Position numbers and translations under genes: made by a program. Shown here piece by piece: positions 1 to 7,438 of a DNA stretch of 17,810 nt. Under the pieces are notes generated by a model. It did not search any database, was not told where the DNA came from, and worked only from the letters and a program-made list of their open reading frames with translations. The first letter of the stretch is position 1. Every line of letters starts with the position of its first letter. The DNA is from Desulfobacterales bacterium (lineage in GTDB: Bacteria > Desulfobacterota > Desulfobacteria > Desulfobacterales > SpSt-501), in assembly GCA_025454275.1 (NCBI GenBank), contig JALOOS010000025.1:1-17810 (forward strand). Reading direction: 5' to 3'.

Positions 1-309
1 GGCGAGGCGGCGCTCCGCGGCGATCTGGACCTCGCCGAATTGGGCCGGCTGCCCGATGAGGGGGTCATCCGGAAATTGTCCGCCCTGCCCGGGATCGGGG
101 TCTGGACGGCCGAGATGCTTCTGATTTTTTCTCTCTGCCGGCCGGATGTCGTCAGCTGGGGGGACCTGGCCATCCGGCGCGGCATGATGCGGTTGTACGG
201 GCTCAAGGAGCTTTCCCGGCCTCGATTCGACCGGTTCCGCAAACGGTACTCGCCCTACGGATCGGTCGCCTCCCTCTACCTGTGGGCCGTGTCGGCCGAG
301 GAGACATGA
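1..309 (+). CDS. DNA-3-methyladenine glycosylase II-like protein (AlkA/HhH-GPD family), C-terminal fragment
   Basis: This is the 3' part of a gene that enters from the left edge; the frame is open from base 1 and stops with TGA at 307-309. The visible 102 residues hold the helix-hairpin-helix (LPGIGVWTAEM, fragment residues 29-39) followed by the segment VVSWGDLAIRRG. Asp55 of the fragment sits where the catalytic Asp of HhH-GPD base-excision glycosylases lies (compare Asp238 of E. coli AlkA). The family removes alkylated bases such as 3-methyladenine from DNA by cleaving the N-glycosidic bond. The Trp after the hairpin (GVWTAE) and the absence of a C-terminal Cys-rich Fe-S loop favour AlkA over EndoIII or MutY. 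It converges on cydB with only 25 bp between stops. The N-terminal half is outside the window, so substrate range cannot be judged. Confidence 0.85.
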   Translation, partial: GEAALRGDLDLAELGRLPDEGVIRKLSALPGIGVWTAEMLLIFSLCRPDVVSWGDLAIRRGMMRLYGLKELSRPRFDRFRKRYSPYGSVASLYLWAVSAEET

Positions 310-312
310 CGA

Positions 313-330
313 GGGCGCCTGGCGGCGCCC
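313..330. terminator. Hairpin between convergent glycosylase and cydB genes (possible bidirectional terminator)
   Basis: The arms GGGCGCC (313-319) and GGCGCCC (324-330) form a perfect 7-bp GC-rich stem with a TGGC loop. It fills almost all of the 25-bp gap between two convergent stop codons, where a terminator is expected. Neither side has a run of T, so it is not a classical intrinsic terminator. Confidence 0.45.
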
Positions 331-334
331 CGGC

Positions 335-1366
335 CTAATACGTCAGTTCCTGCTCGTTCACCTTGGTTCGGAAGACGGTGTAGGCCCAGATCTGGTAGGC
401 CAGCACCACGGGCACGAAAACGGCGACCACCGCCAGCATGATCTTGAGCGTCAGGGGGCTGGAGGAGGCGTTGTAGGCCGTTAGGCTCCATTTCGGGTCC
501 AGGCTCGACGGAAACAGGTTCGGGTAGAGGCCGATCACCCCGAAAAAGGTGGCCCCCACGATTGTGAGAGCCGATGCGAACCACGCCTTGAAATGGGCGC
601 CCTTGGCCATGAACACCCGGCTGCCCAGAAGCCCCGCCACCGTCAGCAGCACCACGATGAACAGGATGGGATTGCCCAGGTAGTTGTCGTAAAGGTTCGT
701 TGCGAACCAGGTGTGGACCAGAAAGACCACGGCCGCCACCAGCAGCACCGGCCAGATTCGGGTCGCGGCGCGCACGGCGCTTTCATGCAGGCCGCCCCCG
801 CTCTTGATGGCCAGCCAGATAGCGCCGTGATGGACGAAGAGCAGCACGAACAGGATGCCCCCCAGCAGGCCGTAGGGATTGAAAAGGGTCAAAACGGTGC
901 CCTGGAAGATCCCCTTTTCGTCGATCGGGATTCCCTGGAAAATGTTGGCGAAGGCCACCCCGAAAAGCAGCGCCGGCAGGAAGCTGCCGAGAAAGATGCA
1001 GGCGTCCCATATCTTGGTCCAGCGGGGATCGTCGAGCTTGCCGCGGAACTCGAAGGAGACTCCGCGGATGATGAGGCCGAAGAGGATCAAGAGCAGGGCG
1101 GTGTAAAGAGAAGAAAACATCACCGCGTAGACGAGGGGAAAGGCCGCAAAGGTCACCCCGCCCGCGGTGATCAGCCACACCTGGTTGCCGTCCCAGAGCG
1201 GCCCCATGGCGTTGATCATCATGGCGTTGATCATCACACGCTTGCGGGTCTCGTCCGTTCCCAGGAAGGGGTAAAGGGTGCCGATGCCGAGGTCGAAACC
1301 GTCGGTCATGAAGAACACGGCCCAGAGCAGACCCCAGATGAAAAACCATATCGTTTGCAGTTCCAT
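335..1366 (-). CDS. cydB: Cytochrome bd ubiquinol oxidase subunit II (CydB)
   Basis: This is the heme-poor membrane subunit of a bd-type quinol oxidase that partners CydA. The 343 residues match the usual length (about 340-380) and are almost entirely hydrophobic helices. Hallmarks are the N-terminal helix with TDGFDLGIG (residues 22-30), the WDGNQVWLITAGG motif and the later RGVSFEFR segment. It is the last gene of the rrf2-cydA-cydB operon, 51 bp after cydA. No room remains downstream for a cydX-type small subunit before the convergent glycosylase gene. The oddity is a five-residue tandem duplication: the protein reads RVMINAMMINAMGPLWDGNQVW where E. coli CydB has RIMINSIAPHWDGNQVW. This comes from an exact 15-bp repeat in the DNA. 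The frame is otherwise intact, so the gene looks functional. Confidence 0.96.
   Translation of the reverse strand: MELQTIWFFIWGLLWAVFFMTDGFDLGIGTLYPFLGTDETRKRVMINAMMINAMGPLWDGNQVWLITAGGVTFAAFPLVYAVMFSSLYTALLLILFGLIIRGVSFEFRGKLDDPRWTKIWDACIFLGSFLPALLFGVAFANIFQGIPIDEKGIFQGTVLTLFNPYGLLGGILFVLLFVHHGAIWLAIKSGGGLHESAVRAATRIWPVLLVAAVVFLVHTWFATNLYDNYLGNPILFIVVLLTVAGLLGSRVFMAKGAHFKAWFASALTIVGATFFGVIGLYPNLFPSSLDPKWSLTAYNASSSPLTLKIMLAVVAVFVPVVLAYQIWAYTVFRTKVNEQELTY
1205..1234 (-). repeat. Perfect 15-bp tandem duplication inside cydB
   Basis: CATGGCGTTGATCAT occurs twice, head to tail (1205-1219 and 1220-1234). On the coding strand it doubles the MINAM pentapeptide immediately before the GPLWDGNQVW motif. 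The unit length is a multiple of three, so the frame is kept. Confidence 0.95.
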
Positions 1367-1417
1367 CGGTCGTTCTCCTGTTGTGCCGCCGTTTGAGGGT
1401 TGGCGCGAGCGCTTGAT

Positions 1418-2773
1418 TCAGGCCGCCGCCGGACGGACGGCGGTCCGGGGTCGGACATCGCCCGTCCCATCATCGATCTCCGGGCCCTTGCGGGCGTACT
1501 TGGCGATCAGCGAAAAGCCCGCCACCCCCAGCAGCGTGTAGACCAGCACGAACCCGGCAAGGGAGAGGGCCACCTGCGTGGCGGAGACGGGGGAGACCGC
1601 CTCCGAGGTGCGGATCAGCCCGTACACGATCCAGGGCTGCCGGCCCACCTCCGTCAGCAGCCAGCCGAGCTGCACCGCCAGGTAGGGCAGCGGGATGGCG
1701 TAGAGCATGGCCTTCAGATAGAGCGGACTCTCCAGGAGCTTGTTGCGCTTGAACATCCCGATGACGGTCAAGAGGATGAACACGCACCCCAGCCCCACCA
1801 TGCCCTTGAAGGCGAAGCTTGTCAGCAGCACCGGCGGGCGTTCATCCGGCGGGAAATCCCTCAGCCCCTTGATTTCGGCATCGATGTCGTGCTTGGTGAG
1901 CAGGCTCAAGGCGCCGGGGATGGCACCGATTTCAATCGCATTGCGCCCGTTGGCCTCATCCGGCCAGGCGAACAGGTAGACCGGAGCGCGCCTCTGGGTC
2001 ACCCAGAGCGACTCCATGGCGGCCAGCTTGGTGGGCTGCTTTTCGGCCACCACCACCCCGTTGAGATCCCCCAGGATGAAGACCAGCAGCGAGGCGGCCA
2101 ACCCGAACGGCAGGGCGATCCTGAAGGAGCGGGTGAAGAAATCGACATGGCGTTTGCGCAGCAGGTGATAGGCGCTGATCCCCATGACGAAAAACGCAGC
2201 CAGGACGTAGGCTGCCGTGGCCGTGTGGATGAACTTCACGATGGCGAACTTCTGGGTGACCACGGCGAGGAAATCGGTCAGCTCGGCCCGCCCGTCGCGG
2301 AGGACGAAGCCGACGGGGCTCTGCATCCAGGCGTTGGCGATCAGGATCCAGACGGCCGAAAGGTTCGACCCGATCGCCACCAGCCAAGCCACGGCGGCGT
2401 GGGCCTTCTTGGAGAGCTTTTTCCACCCGAAGATCCAGATGCCGATGAAGGTCGACTCGAGGAAGAAGGCCGCGGTCGCCTCGATCGCCAGGATCGAGCC
2501 GAAAATGTCGCCCACGTAGGCGGAGTAGACGGACCAGTTGGTCCCGAACTGGAATTCCAGGGTGATGCCGGTGACGACCCCCACGGCGAAGTTGATCAAA
2601 AAGAGCTTGCCCCAGAACTTGGTCATCTTGAGGTAGGTCTCGTCCCCGGTCCTCACGTAACGGGTTTCCATCCAGGCCACCAGGATGGATAGCCCCAGGG
2701 TCAGGGGGACGAAGAGAAAGTGAAACATGGTGGTGGCGGCAAACTGCAGTCTCGAAAGAAGCAATGCGTCCAT
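1418..2773 (-). CDS. cydA: Cytochrome bd ubiquinol oxidase subunit I (CydA), short Q-loop type
   Basis: This is the catalytic subunit of a bd oxidase; it oxidises quinol and reduces O2 to water in the inner membrane without pumping protons. In the 451 residues the expected ligands can be placed: His18 (high-spin heme axial ligand, E. coli His19), Glu98 and Glu106 (E. coli Glu99/Glu107), His183 (heme b558, E. coli His186) and Met325 in the KGMVGLG segment as the other b558 ligand. The quinol-site signature is EKQPTKLAAMESLW (244-257), and GRQPW is at 377-381. The length and the lack of a long Q-loop insertion place it in the short-Q-loop class. The ATG at 2773 is fixed by an exceptionally strong Shine-Dalgarno that overlaps the end of the upstream rrf2 gene. 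cydB follows. It shares architecture with the second CydA at 8390 but is clearly divergent, so the two are not a recent duplication. Confidence 0.97.
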   Translation of the reverse strand: MDALLLSRLQFAATTMFHFLFVPLTLGLSILVAWMETRYVRTGDETYLKMTKFWGKLFLINFAVGVVTGITLEFQFGTNWSVYSAYVGDIFGSILAIEATAAFFLESTFIGIWIFGWKKLSKKAHAAVAWLVAIGSNLSAVWILIANAWMQSPVGFVLRDGRAELTDFLAVVTQKFAIVKFIHTATAAYVLAAFFVMGISAYHLLRKRHVDFFTRSFRIALPFGLAASLLVFILGDLNGVVVAEKQPTKLAAMESLWVTQRRAPVYLFAWPDEANGRNAIEIGAIPGALSLLTKHDIDAEIKGLRDFPPDERPPVLLTSFAFKGMVGLGCVFILLTVIGMFKRNKLLESPLYLKAMLYAIPLPYLAVQLGWLLTEVGRQPWIVYGLIRTSEAVSPVSATQVALSLAGFVLVYTLLGVAGFSLIAKYARKGPEIDDGTGDVRPRTAVRPAAA

Positions 2774-2783
2774 ATCACCTCCT
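2774..2783 (-). promoter_or_regulatory. Full-length Shine-Dalgarno of cydA embedded in the end of the rrf2 gene
   Basis: On the minus strand AGGAGGTGAT directly abuts the cydA ATG. It matches all ten bases complementary to the usual 16S rRNA 3' tail. It also encodes the last two Arg codons and the TGA stop of the Rrf2 regulator, so translation of the two genes is probably coupled. Confidence 0.85.
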
Positions 2784-3251
2784 TTGTTTTAGGGGGGCGG
2801 GTTGCGGTGCTGCGCCTTCAGCGGAGCGGATCAGCTCGGCGATGCAGGTGTCCCTCGCCGCCAGGTCGGAGAAGCGGGCCCGGCGCAGCGTCTCCCGCAG
2901 CTGGGCCCGGGCCTTCTCCCACACGAGGTGCACGGCGCAGGAGGTGCTGCGATGGCATGTTTCCGGGTGGGCCACGCAGTCGTTGAGGAAGATCTCCCCG
3001 ATCACGGCCTCGACCACGTCCAAGAGGGTCAGGTTGTGGGGCGGGACCATCAGCCGGTAGCCGCCGCCGGCACCCTGCACGATTTCGATGATCCCCGCCT
3101 GGGAGAGCTGCCGGGCGATTTTACCCAGAAACTGGCCCGGGATATCCATGGCGGCGGCAACCTCACTGCGTTTTGCCAGCACCCCTCTGCCCTGAATGGA
3201 AAGGTAAAGAGCGCATCGTATCGCGTATTCGCCGGCCCGGGTGAGTCGCAT
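2775..3251 (-). CDS. Rrf2 family transcriptional regulator (IscR/NsrR-like, probable Fe-S sensor)
   Basis: This 158-residue protein begins MRLTRAGEYAIRCALYLS, the typical Rrf2 start; a TTG seven codons upstream (3272) lies inside the operator-like repeat and is unlikely to be used. The N-terminal winged helix covers about residues 1-75, with the wing GAGGGYRL at 60-67. Three cysteines, Cys92, Cys99 and Cys105 (spacing C-x6-C-x5-C), are where IscR, NsrR and RsrR bind a [2Fe-2S] or [4Fe-4S] cluster. Members of this family repress or activate in response to O2, NO, redox or Fe-S supply. Its stop codon is one base from the cydA start, so it is in the cydAB operon and most likely controls it. Interleaved inverted repeats just upstream suggest autoregulation. 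The exact ligand cannot be told from sequence. Confidence 0.93.
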   Translation of the reverse strand: MRLTRAGEYAIRCALYLSIQGRGVLAKRSEVAAAMDIPGQFLGKIARQLSQAGIIEIVQGAGGGYRLMVPPHNLTLLDVVEAVIGEIFLNDCVAHPETCHRSTSCAVHLVWEKARAQLRETLRRARFSDLAARDTCIAELIRSAEGAAPQPAPLKQRR

Positions 3252-3266
3252 GGGGGCACCAAAACA

Positions 3267-3298
3267 GGACAAATAGGATTATATTTGTCCGATATAAT
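3267..3298. promoter_or_regulatory. Two interleaved inverted repeats, candidate Rrf2 operator
   Basis: Repeat one has arms GGACAAAT (3267-3274) and ATTTGTCC (3283-3290), perfect over 8 bp with an 8-bp spacer. Repeat two has arms ATTATAT (3278-3284) and ATATAAT (3292-3298), perfect over 7 bp with a 7-bp spacer. Their centres are about 9.5 bp apart, roughly one helical turn. Both lie just upstream of the rrf2 ATG and overlap the predicted -10 region, a typical place for a repressor site. The assignment to the adjacent Rrf2 protein is inference. Confidence 0.65.
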
Positions 3299-3317
3299 AA
3301 GCCGAGATCCATGTCAA
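3291..3317 (-). promoter_or_regulatory. Predicted sigma-70-type promoter of the rrf2-cydAB operon
   Basis: On the minus strand a consensus -35, TTGACA (3312-3317), is followed after 15 bp by TATATC (3291-3296). The spacer is short and the -10 imperfect, as often seen at regulated promoters. Transcription would start within the inverted repeats, about 20-25 nt before the rrf2 ATG at 3251. Confidence 0.55.
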
Positions 3318-3334
3318 GCCGTATTTTTTTGCGG

Positions 3335-5080
3335 CTATGCCATCCGGCGGAACAACCGGAGATAGCCCCCATCGGTCCGGATAAGCTCGGCGTGCGATCC
3401 GACCGCCTCAATCCGCCCCTTCTCCATGAAGGCCACCTGATCCAACCGGTGAAAGTCGATCAGCCGGTGGGTGATGATCAGCAGGGTCCGCTTTCCGGCG
3501 TGCTCGAGCAGACCCTGAATCACGGCCGCTTCGGTGATCTTGTCGAGCCCTTCGGTGGGCTCGTCCAGGACCCATACCGGCGCGTCGTGCAGCACGGCGC
3601 GCGCAAGTGCCAGCCGGCGCGCCTCGCCCCCGGAGAGGCGCCGCCCCCCCTCCCCCACCCATGTATCCAACCCCTCTGGCAGCGAGCGCACGAGCCCCGC
3701 CAGGTGCACCGCCTCCAGGGCATGCCACAAGGCGGCCTCCTCGGCGGCGGGAGCGGCAATCCTCAAGTTGGCGGCGAGGGTGGCATTGAAGATGTGGGCC
3801 TGCTGGGAAATCACGGTCATGGTGCGGCGCAGCTGGGCCTGGGTGAACTCGCGCACGTCCCGCCCGCCGATGCGGATGCACCCTTCGTCGGGATCCCAGT
3901 GGCGGGCCAGGAGGTGGACCAGGGTGGACTTACCGCACCCGGTCTCTCCCACCAGCGCGGTCCGGCGGCCCTGCGCCAGGAGCAGGTCCACTCCTTCAAG
4001 GGCCGGGACCCCGCCGGGGGGATAGGCGAAGCGGATCTTTTCAAACGCAACATCGAAGCCGTCGGGCGGGTCGGGGGCGGTTTCCGGAAAGCGCACGGCG
4101 GGCGCAAGGGAGGTGATCGCGTAAATGCGTTCGGCGGCCTGCCGGGTGCGCCCCAGCTGCTGGAAGGCGTGGGAGAGCGGCGCCGCTGCTTCGAATGCGG
4201 TCCAGACCGCCAGCACCAGGCAGGCCAGAAATTCCCCCGCCAGGGCCCCCGACTCCACAAGCCCGATCCCGATAAGCAAAACGACCCCGACGGCCGACCC
4301 AGCGAGTGCGGTGATCCCGGCGGAGCTGAGGCCGCGGACCCGGCTCACCCGCTGCTGGAGCCGCAGCAGCCGGAGGTGCCGCCCGCGGCACTCCTCCAGG
4401 TGCCGGGGCAGAGCGCCGAAGACGATCAGCTCCGTCACCCCCTGCAGCCCCTCGATGATCCCGGCGCGCAGCTCCGCGCCCTCTTCCGCGAGCCTCCGCC
4501 CGGGCTCCATGGCCGCCGCGAATGCGGCCCACGGCACCGCCGCTGCGGCAGCGGTCAGGATGCCGCCGGCCGCCGCGGCCAGGAGCGCATCGAAGAGACC
4601 GAGGAACCCCACCAGCCCCGCGATGATCACGAGGGCGGAGACCGCCGGCGAAACGATCCGCACATAGAGGTTGTCCAGCGCGTCGATGTCGGAGACCAGG
4701 CGGCTTAGAATGTCGCCGCTGCGGTAAGGCAGCAGGCATGCCGGCGCCAGGGGCTCCAGGGCCTCGTAGAACCGGACCCGCAATGTCTTCAGGATGCGGA
4801 AGGTGGCGTCGTGGGCGAGCAGGCGTTCGGCGTAGCGGGCGGCGATCCGGGTGAAGGCAAAAAGGCGAATCCCCACGCTCGGCAGGGCGATGTTGAAGGC
4901 CCGGGCGGTGCCGGCGCCGAGCCCGGCGATGGCGGCGGCCGCGAGAAACCAGCCGGCGAGCGCCAGCAGTCCCACGGCGGCCGTCATGGCCGCCGCAGCC
5001 GCCAGGGTCCCGAGGAGCAGGCGCGGCCAATGGGGCCGGAAGTGGCGCAGAAAGGGCGAAAACACCGTCAGCAGGCGCAT
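3335..5080 (-). CDS. cydC: Heterodimeric ABC transporter CydDC, subunit CydC (cytochrome bd assembly)
   Basis: This is a half-transporter of 581 residues with an N-terminal transmembrane domain (about 1-320) and a C-terminal ATPase domain (about 340-581). The ATPase has Walker A GETGCGKST (378-386), signature LSGGE (482-486), Walker B VWVLDEP (502-508) and the switch His538. The segment RYAERLLAHDATFR (82-95) is characteristic of CydC; the His in it corresponds to a residue implicated in heme handling in E. coli. With CydD it forms a heterodimer required for assembly of bd oxidases; it was long described as a cysteine/glutathione exporter and more recently as a heme transporter. The gene starts 4 bp after the cydD stop, so the two are co-transcribed. 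It ends just upstream of the rrf2-cydAB promoter, close to the oxidases it serves. Confidence 0.93.
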   Translation of the reverse strand: MRLLTVFSPFLRHFRPHWPRLLLGTLAAAAAMTAAVGLLALAGWFLAAAAIAGLGAGTARAFNIALPSVGIRLFAFTRIAARYAERLLAHDATFRILKTLRVRFYEALEPLAPACLLPYRSGDILSRLVSDIDALDNLYVRIVSPAVSALVIIAGLVGFLGLFDALLAAAAGGILTAAAAAVPWAAFAAAMEPGRRLAEEGAELRAGIIEGLQGVTELIVFGALPRHLEECRGRHLRLLRLQQRVSRVRGLSSAGITALAGSAVGVVLLIGIGLVESGALAGEFLACLVLAVWTAFEAAAPLSHAFQQLGRTRQAAERIYAITSLAPAVRFPETAPDPPDGFDVAFEKIRFAYPPGGVPALEGVDLLLAQGRRTALVGETGCGKSTLVHLLARHWDPDEGCIRIGGRDVREFTQAQLRRTMTVISQQAHIFNATLAANLRIAAPAAEEAALWHALEAVHLAGLVRSLPEGLDTWVGEGGRRLSGGEARRLALARAVLHDAPVWVLDEPTEGLDKITEAAVIQGLLEHAGKRTLLIITHRLIDFHRLDQVAFMEKGRIEAVGSHAELIRTDGGYLRLFRRMA

Positions 5081-5084
5081 GGCC

Positions 5085-6878
5085 TCACCCCCCGGACCCC
5101 CATTCGTGCCGGACCTGCAGGAACCGCGACAGCATCCCGCCGGAATCGGCCAGCTCCCTGAAAGGGCCCTGCTCGACCACCGATCCGGCGTCCAGCACCG
5201 CGATATGGTCGACCGTCTGCAGGCGGCCGAGGCGGTGGGTCATGAGAACAAGGGAGCGGCCCCGGCAGAACGCGAAGACCGCCTCCATGATCCGCTCCTC
5301 GGCGGCGCTGTCCAGGCCGGCCGTCGGTTCATCCAGGAGCAGGAGCGGCGCATTTTTGAGAAAGGCCCGCGCCAGGGCCACCTGCTGGGCCTGGCCGCGC
5401 GAGAGGCCGGCACCGCCCTCAGCGACCGGGGTGTCGAGCCCTTGGGGCAGGCCGCCCGCAAACCGCTCGACCCCCGCGGCCCGCGCCGCCTCCTCCACCG
5501 CCGCGGCCGGCGCCCGGGGGTCGCCGGTCCGGATGTTCTCGCGGATGGTCCCGCGAAAGAGCACCGGGTGCTGCCCGACCCAGGAGAGATGACGCCGCCA
5601 GGATTCGGGGTGGATGGAGGCCAGGTCGATGCCGTTGACCATGATCCGACCCGCAGTCGGCTGGTCGAAGCCCAGCAGGAGCCGGCCGAGTGTGGTCTTG
5701 CCTGCGCCGCTCGCCCCTACCAGGGCGAGGCTGCCGCCGGCGGGGATTTCCAGCTCTACGCCGCAGAGCGCCGCAGAACGCCCGCCGCCGAACCGGTAAT
5801 GAACATTTTCAAGGCGGATGGCCGGGGGCGCCTGAGGCGGCCACGGCACCGGCCGGCCCGCCTGCTTCATGGCGGGGGCGGAGAGCAGCCGCCGGATCTG
5901 CCCGGAGGCACCGACCGCTTCGGCCCGGAGATGGAAATGGCTGCCGAGCTCGCGCAGGGGCAGGTAGAAATCCGGAGCCAGGATCAGGATGAAGAGGCCG
6001 TCGGCGAAGCTGAGCGGCAGCCCGTAGGTGCCGAACCGCATGTATCCCAGAAAGCTCAGTCCCAGGTAGATCGCCACCAGGGCGATGGCCACACAGCTGA
6101 AGAACTCGAGCACGGCCGAGGATAGAAAAGCGACCCGCAGCACCTGCATCGTGCGCCGGCGGTATTGGTCGGAGACCTCGGCGATGGCGGCGGCCCGGCC
6201 GCGGCTGCGTCCGAAGAGCTTCAGGGTGGCAAGCCCCTGGAGGGTGTCCAGGAAATGGCCGCTCATGCGGGCGAGCGCCTGGAAATGGCGCTGGCTGATG
6301 CTGTGGGCCCCCATGCCGATGATCGCCATGAAGAGAGGGATCAGGGGGGCCGTCAGCAACAGGAGTCCGCCGGCGGCCCAGCTGATGGGGAAGACGAATG
6401 CCGCCAGGGTGACGGGGACCAGGGCCGCGACCGTGAGCTGGGGCAGATAGTCGGCATAGAAGCCGTGCAGCGCCTCCACCTGCTCCATCGCCGCCGAGGC
6501 CAGCTCGCCGGGGGGGCCGGCGCCGGCGCCCAAAGGCCCGGATGCGGCCAGGTGCCCCAGAACGGCCATCCGCAGCCGGTCGCGCACGCGCTTCCCCGCC
6601 TGGAACCCGGCCGCCTCCCTGGCCCAGTGCAGGACGGCGCGCAGCCCCACCGCCAGGGCCAGCCACCCGAGCAGGGGCAGGAGCTCGGCCTGCGTCCGGC
6701 GCAGCATCACCGCCCCATCAACGATATCGGCGATCAGGCGGGCCTGGAGCACGAGCAGCAGCGCCGCCGGCAGGGCGGTCCCGGCGCACAGGCCGATCCA
6801 GAGGCGGACGGGGCGCGCCTGCGAAAGAAGCCAGCGCAGCGCGGGGCGGGTATCGGTTGTCTGCGGGCGTTCGTCCAT
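5085..6878 (-). CDS. cydD: Heterodimeric ABC transporter CydDC, subunit CydD (cytochrome bd assembly)
   Basis: This is the partner half-transporter. I chose the ATG at 6878 (597 residues, beginning MDERPQTTD) because the 28 codons before it, reachable from a GTG at 6962, encode a Pro/Arg-rich stretch unlike the family; neither start has a strong ribosome site, so this is uncertain. Numbering from the ATG, the transmembrane domain covers about 15-330. The ATPase has Walker A GASGAGKTT (388-396), a variant signature LSRGQ (492-496) in place of LSGGQ, Walker B LLLLDEP (512-518) and the switch His548. It overlaps no other gene and lies 4 bp before cydC. It is 127 bp downstream of a receiver-domain gene on the same strand, with no obvious promoter between them. 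Transcription probably reads through from the strong promoter at 7439-7466. Confidence 0.92.
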   Translation of the reverse strand: MDERPQTTDTRPALRWLLSQARPVRLWIGLCAGTALPAALLLVLQARLIADIVDGAVMLRRTQAELLPLLGWLALAVGLRAVLHWAREAAGFQAGKRVRDRLRMAVLGHLAASGPLGAGAGPPGELASAAMEQVEALHGFYADYLPQLTVAALVPVTLAAFVFPISWAAGGLLLLTAPLIPLFMAIIGMGAHSISQRHFQALARMSGHFLDTLQGLATLKLFGRSRGRAAAIAEVSDQYRRRTMQVLRVAFLSSAVLEFFSCVAIALVAIYLGLSFLGYMRFGTYGLPLSFADGLFILILAPDFYLPLRELGSHFHLRAEAVGASGQIRRLLSAPAMKQAGRPVPWPPQAPPAIRLENVHYRFGGGRSAALCGVELEIPAGGSLALVGASGAGKTTLGRLLLGFDQPTAGRIMVNGIDLASIHPESWRRHLSWVGQHPVLFRGTIRENIRTGDPRAPAAAVEEAARAAGVERFAGGLPQGLDTPVAEGGAGLSRGQAQQVALARAFLKNAPLLLLDEPTAGLDSAAEERIMEAVFAFCRGRSLVLMTHRLGRLQTVDHIAVLDAGSVVEQGPFRELADSGGMLSRFLQVRHEWGSGG

Positions 6879-6967
6879 CAGCCAAGGCCATTCCGGCCGG
6901 CTTCGGCCGCGGCCCGTGAAGTTGCGATCGATCGGCACGGCGGCGCCCGGCTCAGGCAGCACCCGAC

Positions 6968-6982
6968 CCGCTGCGGCAGCGG
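6968..6982 (-). other. Small intercistronic hairpin between the response regulator and cydD
   Basis: CCGCTG (6968-6973) and CAGCGG (6977-6982) form a 6-bp stem with a 3-nt loop, just after the response-regulator stop. No T run follows. It could be an attenuating or RNA-processing hairpin, or chance in GC-rich DNA. Confidence 0.25.
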
Positions 6983-7005
6983 CCGATGGCTGCGCGAACC
7001 CGCTT

Positions 7006-7404
7006 CTAACCCTTGGGCCGGCGCAAGAGGACCGCGCGGATGGTGGCGATCAGGTGGGAGCTGTCGGCGGTCTTGGTGACGTAGCCTTCGCTGTACTCTT
7101 CGGCGGCGCGAAGCTTCGCCGCGTCTTCATCCACCCCCGTGAACATGACGACGGGGATCGCCGCAGTGGCGAGGTCGCTTTTCAACATCTCCAGCACCTC
7201 GAAGCCGGTCTTGTCCGGCATCATCACGTCCAGGAGAATCAGGTCCGGATTCTTTTTTCGCGCCAGCCGAAGACCGCTTTCGGCATCGTGCGCCAGGGTG
7301 ACGGCGAACTCCCCCGTTCGCTCCAGCTGCGCCTTCTTCACCCGGCACAGATCCCGGTCGTCATCGATCATCAAGAGATGAACCGCCACCGCCTGTACCC
7401 CCAT
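7006..7404 (-). CDS. Stand-alone receiver (REC) domain response regulator
   Basis: The 132 residues make one CheY-like receiver domain and nothing else. The acidic pocket is Asp14-Asp15-Asp16 (LLMIDDD), the phosphoacceptor is Asp59 (LILLDVMMPDKTGFE), the switch Thr is Thr89 (VVMFTG) and the conserved Lys is Lys111 (YVTKTAD). There is no DNA-binding or enzymatic output domain, so it must act through a protein partner or as a phosphorelay intermediate. No histidine kinase is present in the window. The ATG at 7404 lacks a clear Shine-Dalgarno; a GTG at 7389 preceded by a G run is an alternative start that keeps the whole domain. It is the first gene of the minus-strand block, ahead of cydDC, under a near-consensus promoter. 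Its link to bd oxidase expression is suggested only by position. Confidence 0.9.
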   Translation of the reverse strand: MGVQAVAVHLLMIDDDRDLCRVKKAQLERTGEFAVTLAHDAESGLRLARKKNPDLILLDVMMPDKTGFEVLEMLKSDLATAAIPVVMFTGVDEDAAKLRAAEEYSEGYVTKTADSSHLIATIRAVLLRRPKG

Positions 7405-7419
7405 GGTTTCAAGACCATG
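7402..7419. repeat. Perfect inverted repeat spanning the response-regulator start codon
   Basis: CATGGT (7402-7407) and ACCATG (7414-7419) form a 6-bp perfect inverted repeat with a 6-bp spacer. In the minus-strand transcript it would place the ATG in a small hairpin, which could reduce initiation. It could also be a short operator. Confidence 0.4.
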
Positions 7420-7438
7420 TAAAACGTTGTTGACCGAA

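Noticed and set aside
520..524. CydD-type ABC signature LSRGQ instead of LSGGQ (protein residues 492-496 of cydD) as an inactivating change
   Set aside because: Degenerate signature positions are known in heterodimeric ABC exporters, and the Walker motifs and switch His are intact. The coordinates given are residue-like placeholders within the fragment described; the gene is at 5085-6878.
1400..2692. Long open frame on the plus strand opposite cydA (about 430 codons)
   Set aside because: It is antisense to a well-supported cydA. Its product is a low-complexity His/Gly/Asp/Glu-rich sequence typical of the complement of a GC-rich membrane-protein gene.
3317..3336. Hairpin AGCCG/CGGCT with a T run after cydC as an intrinsic terminator
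   Set aside because: The stem is only 5 bp, the T run is in the loop rather than after the stem, and it overlaps the cydC stop codon and the TTGACA element.
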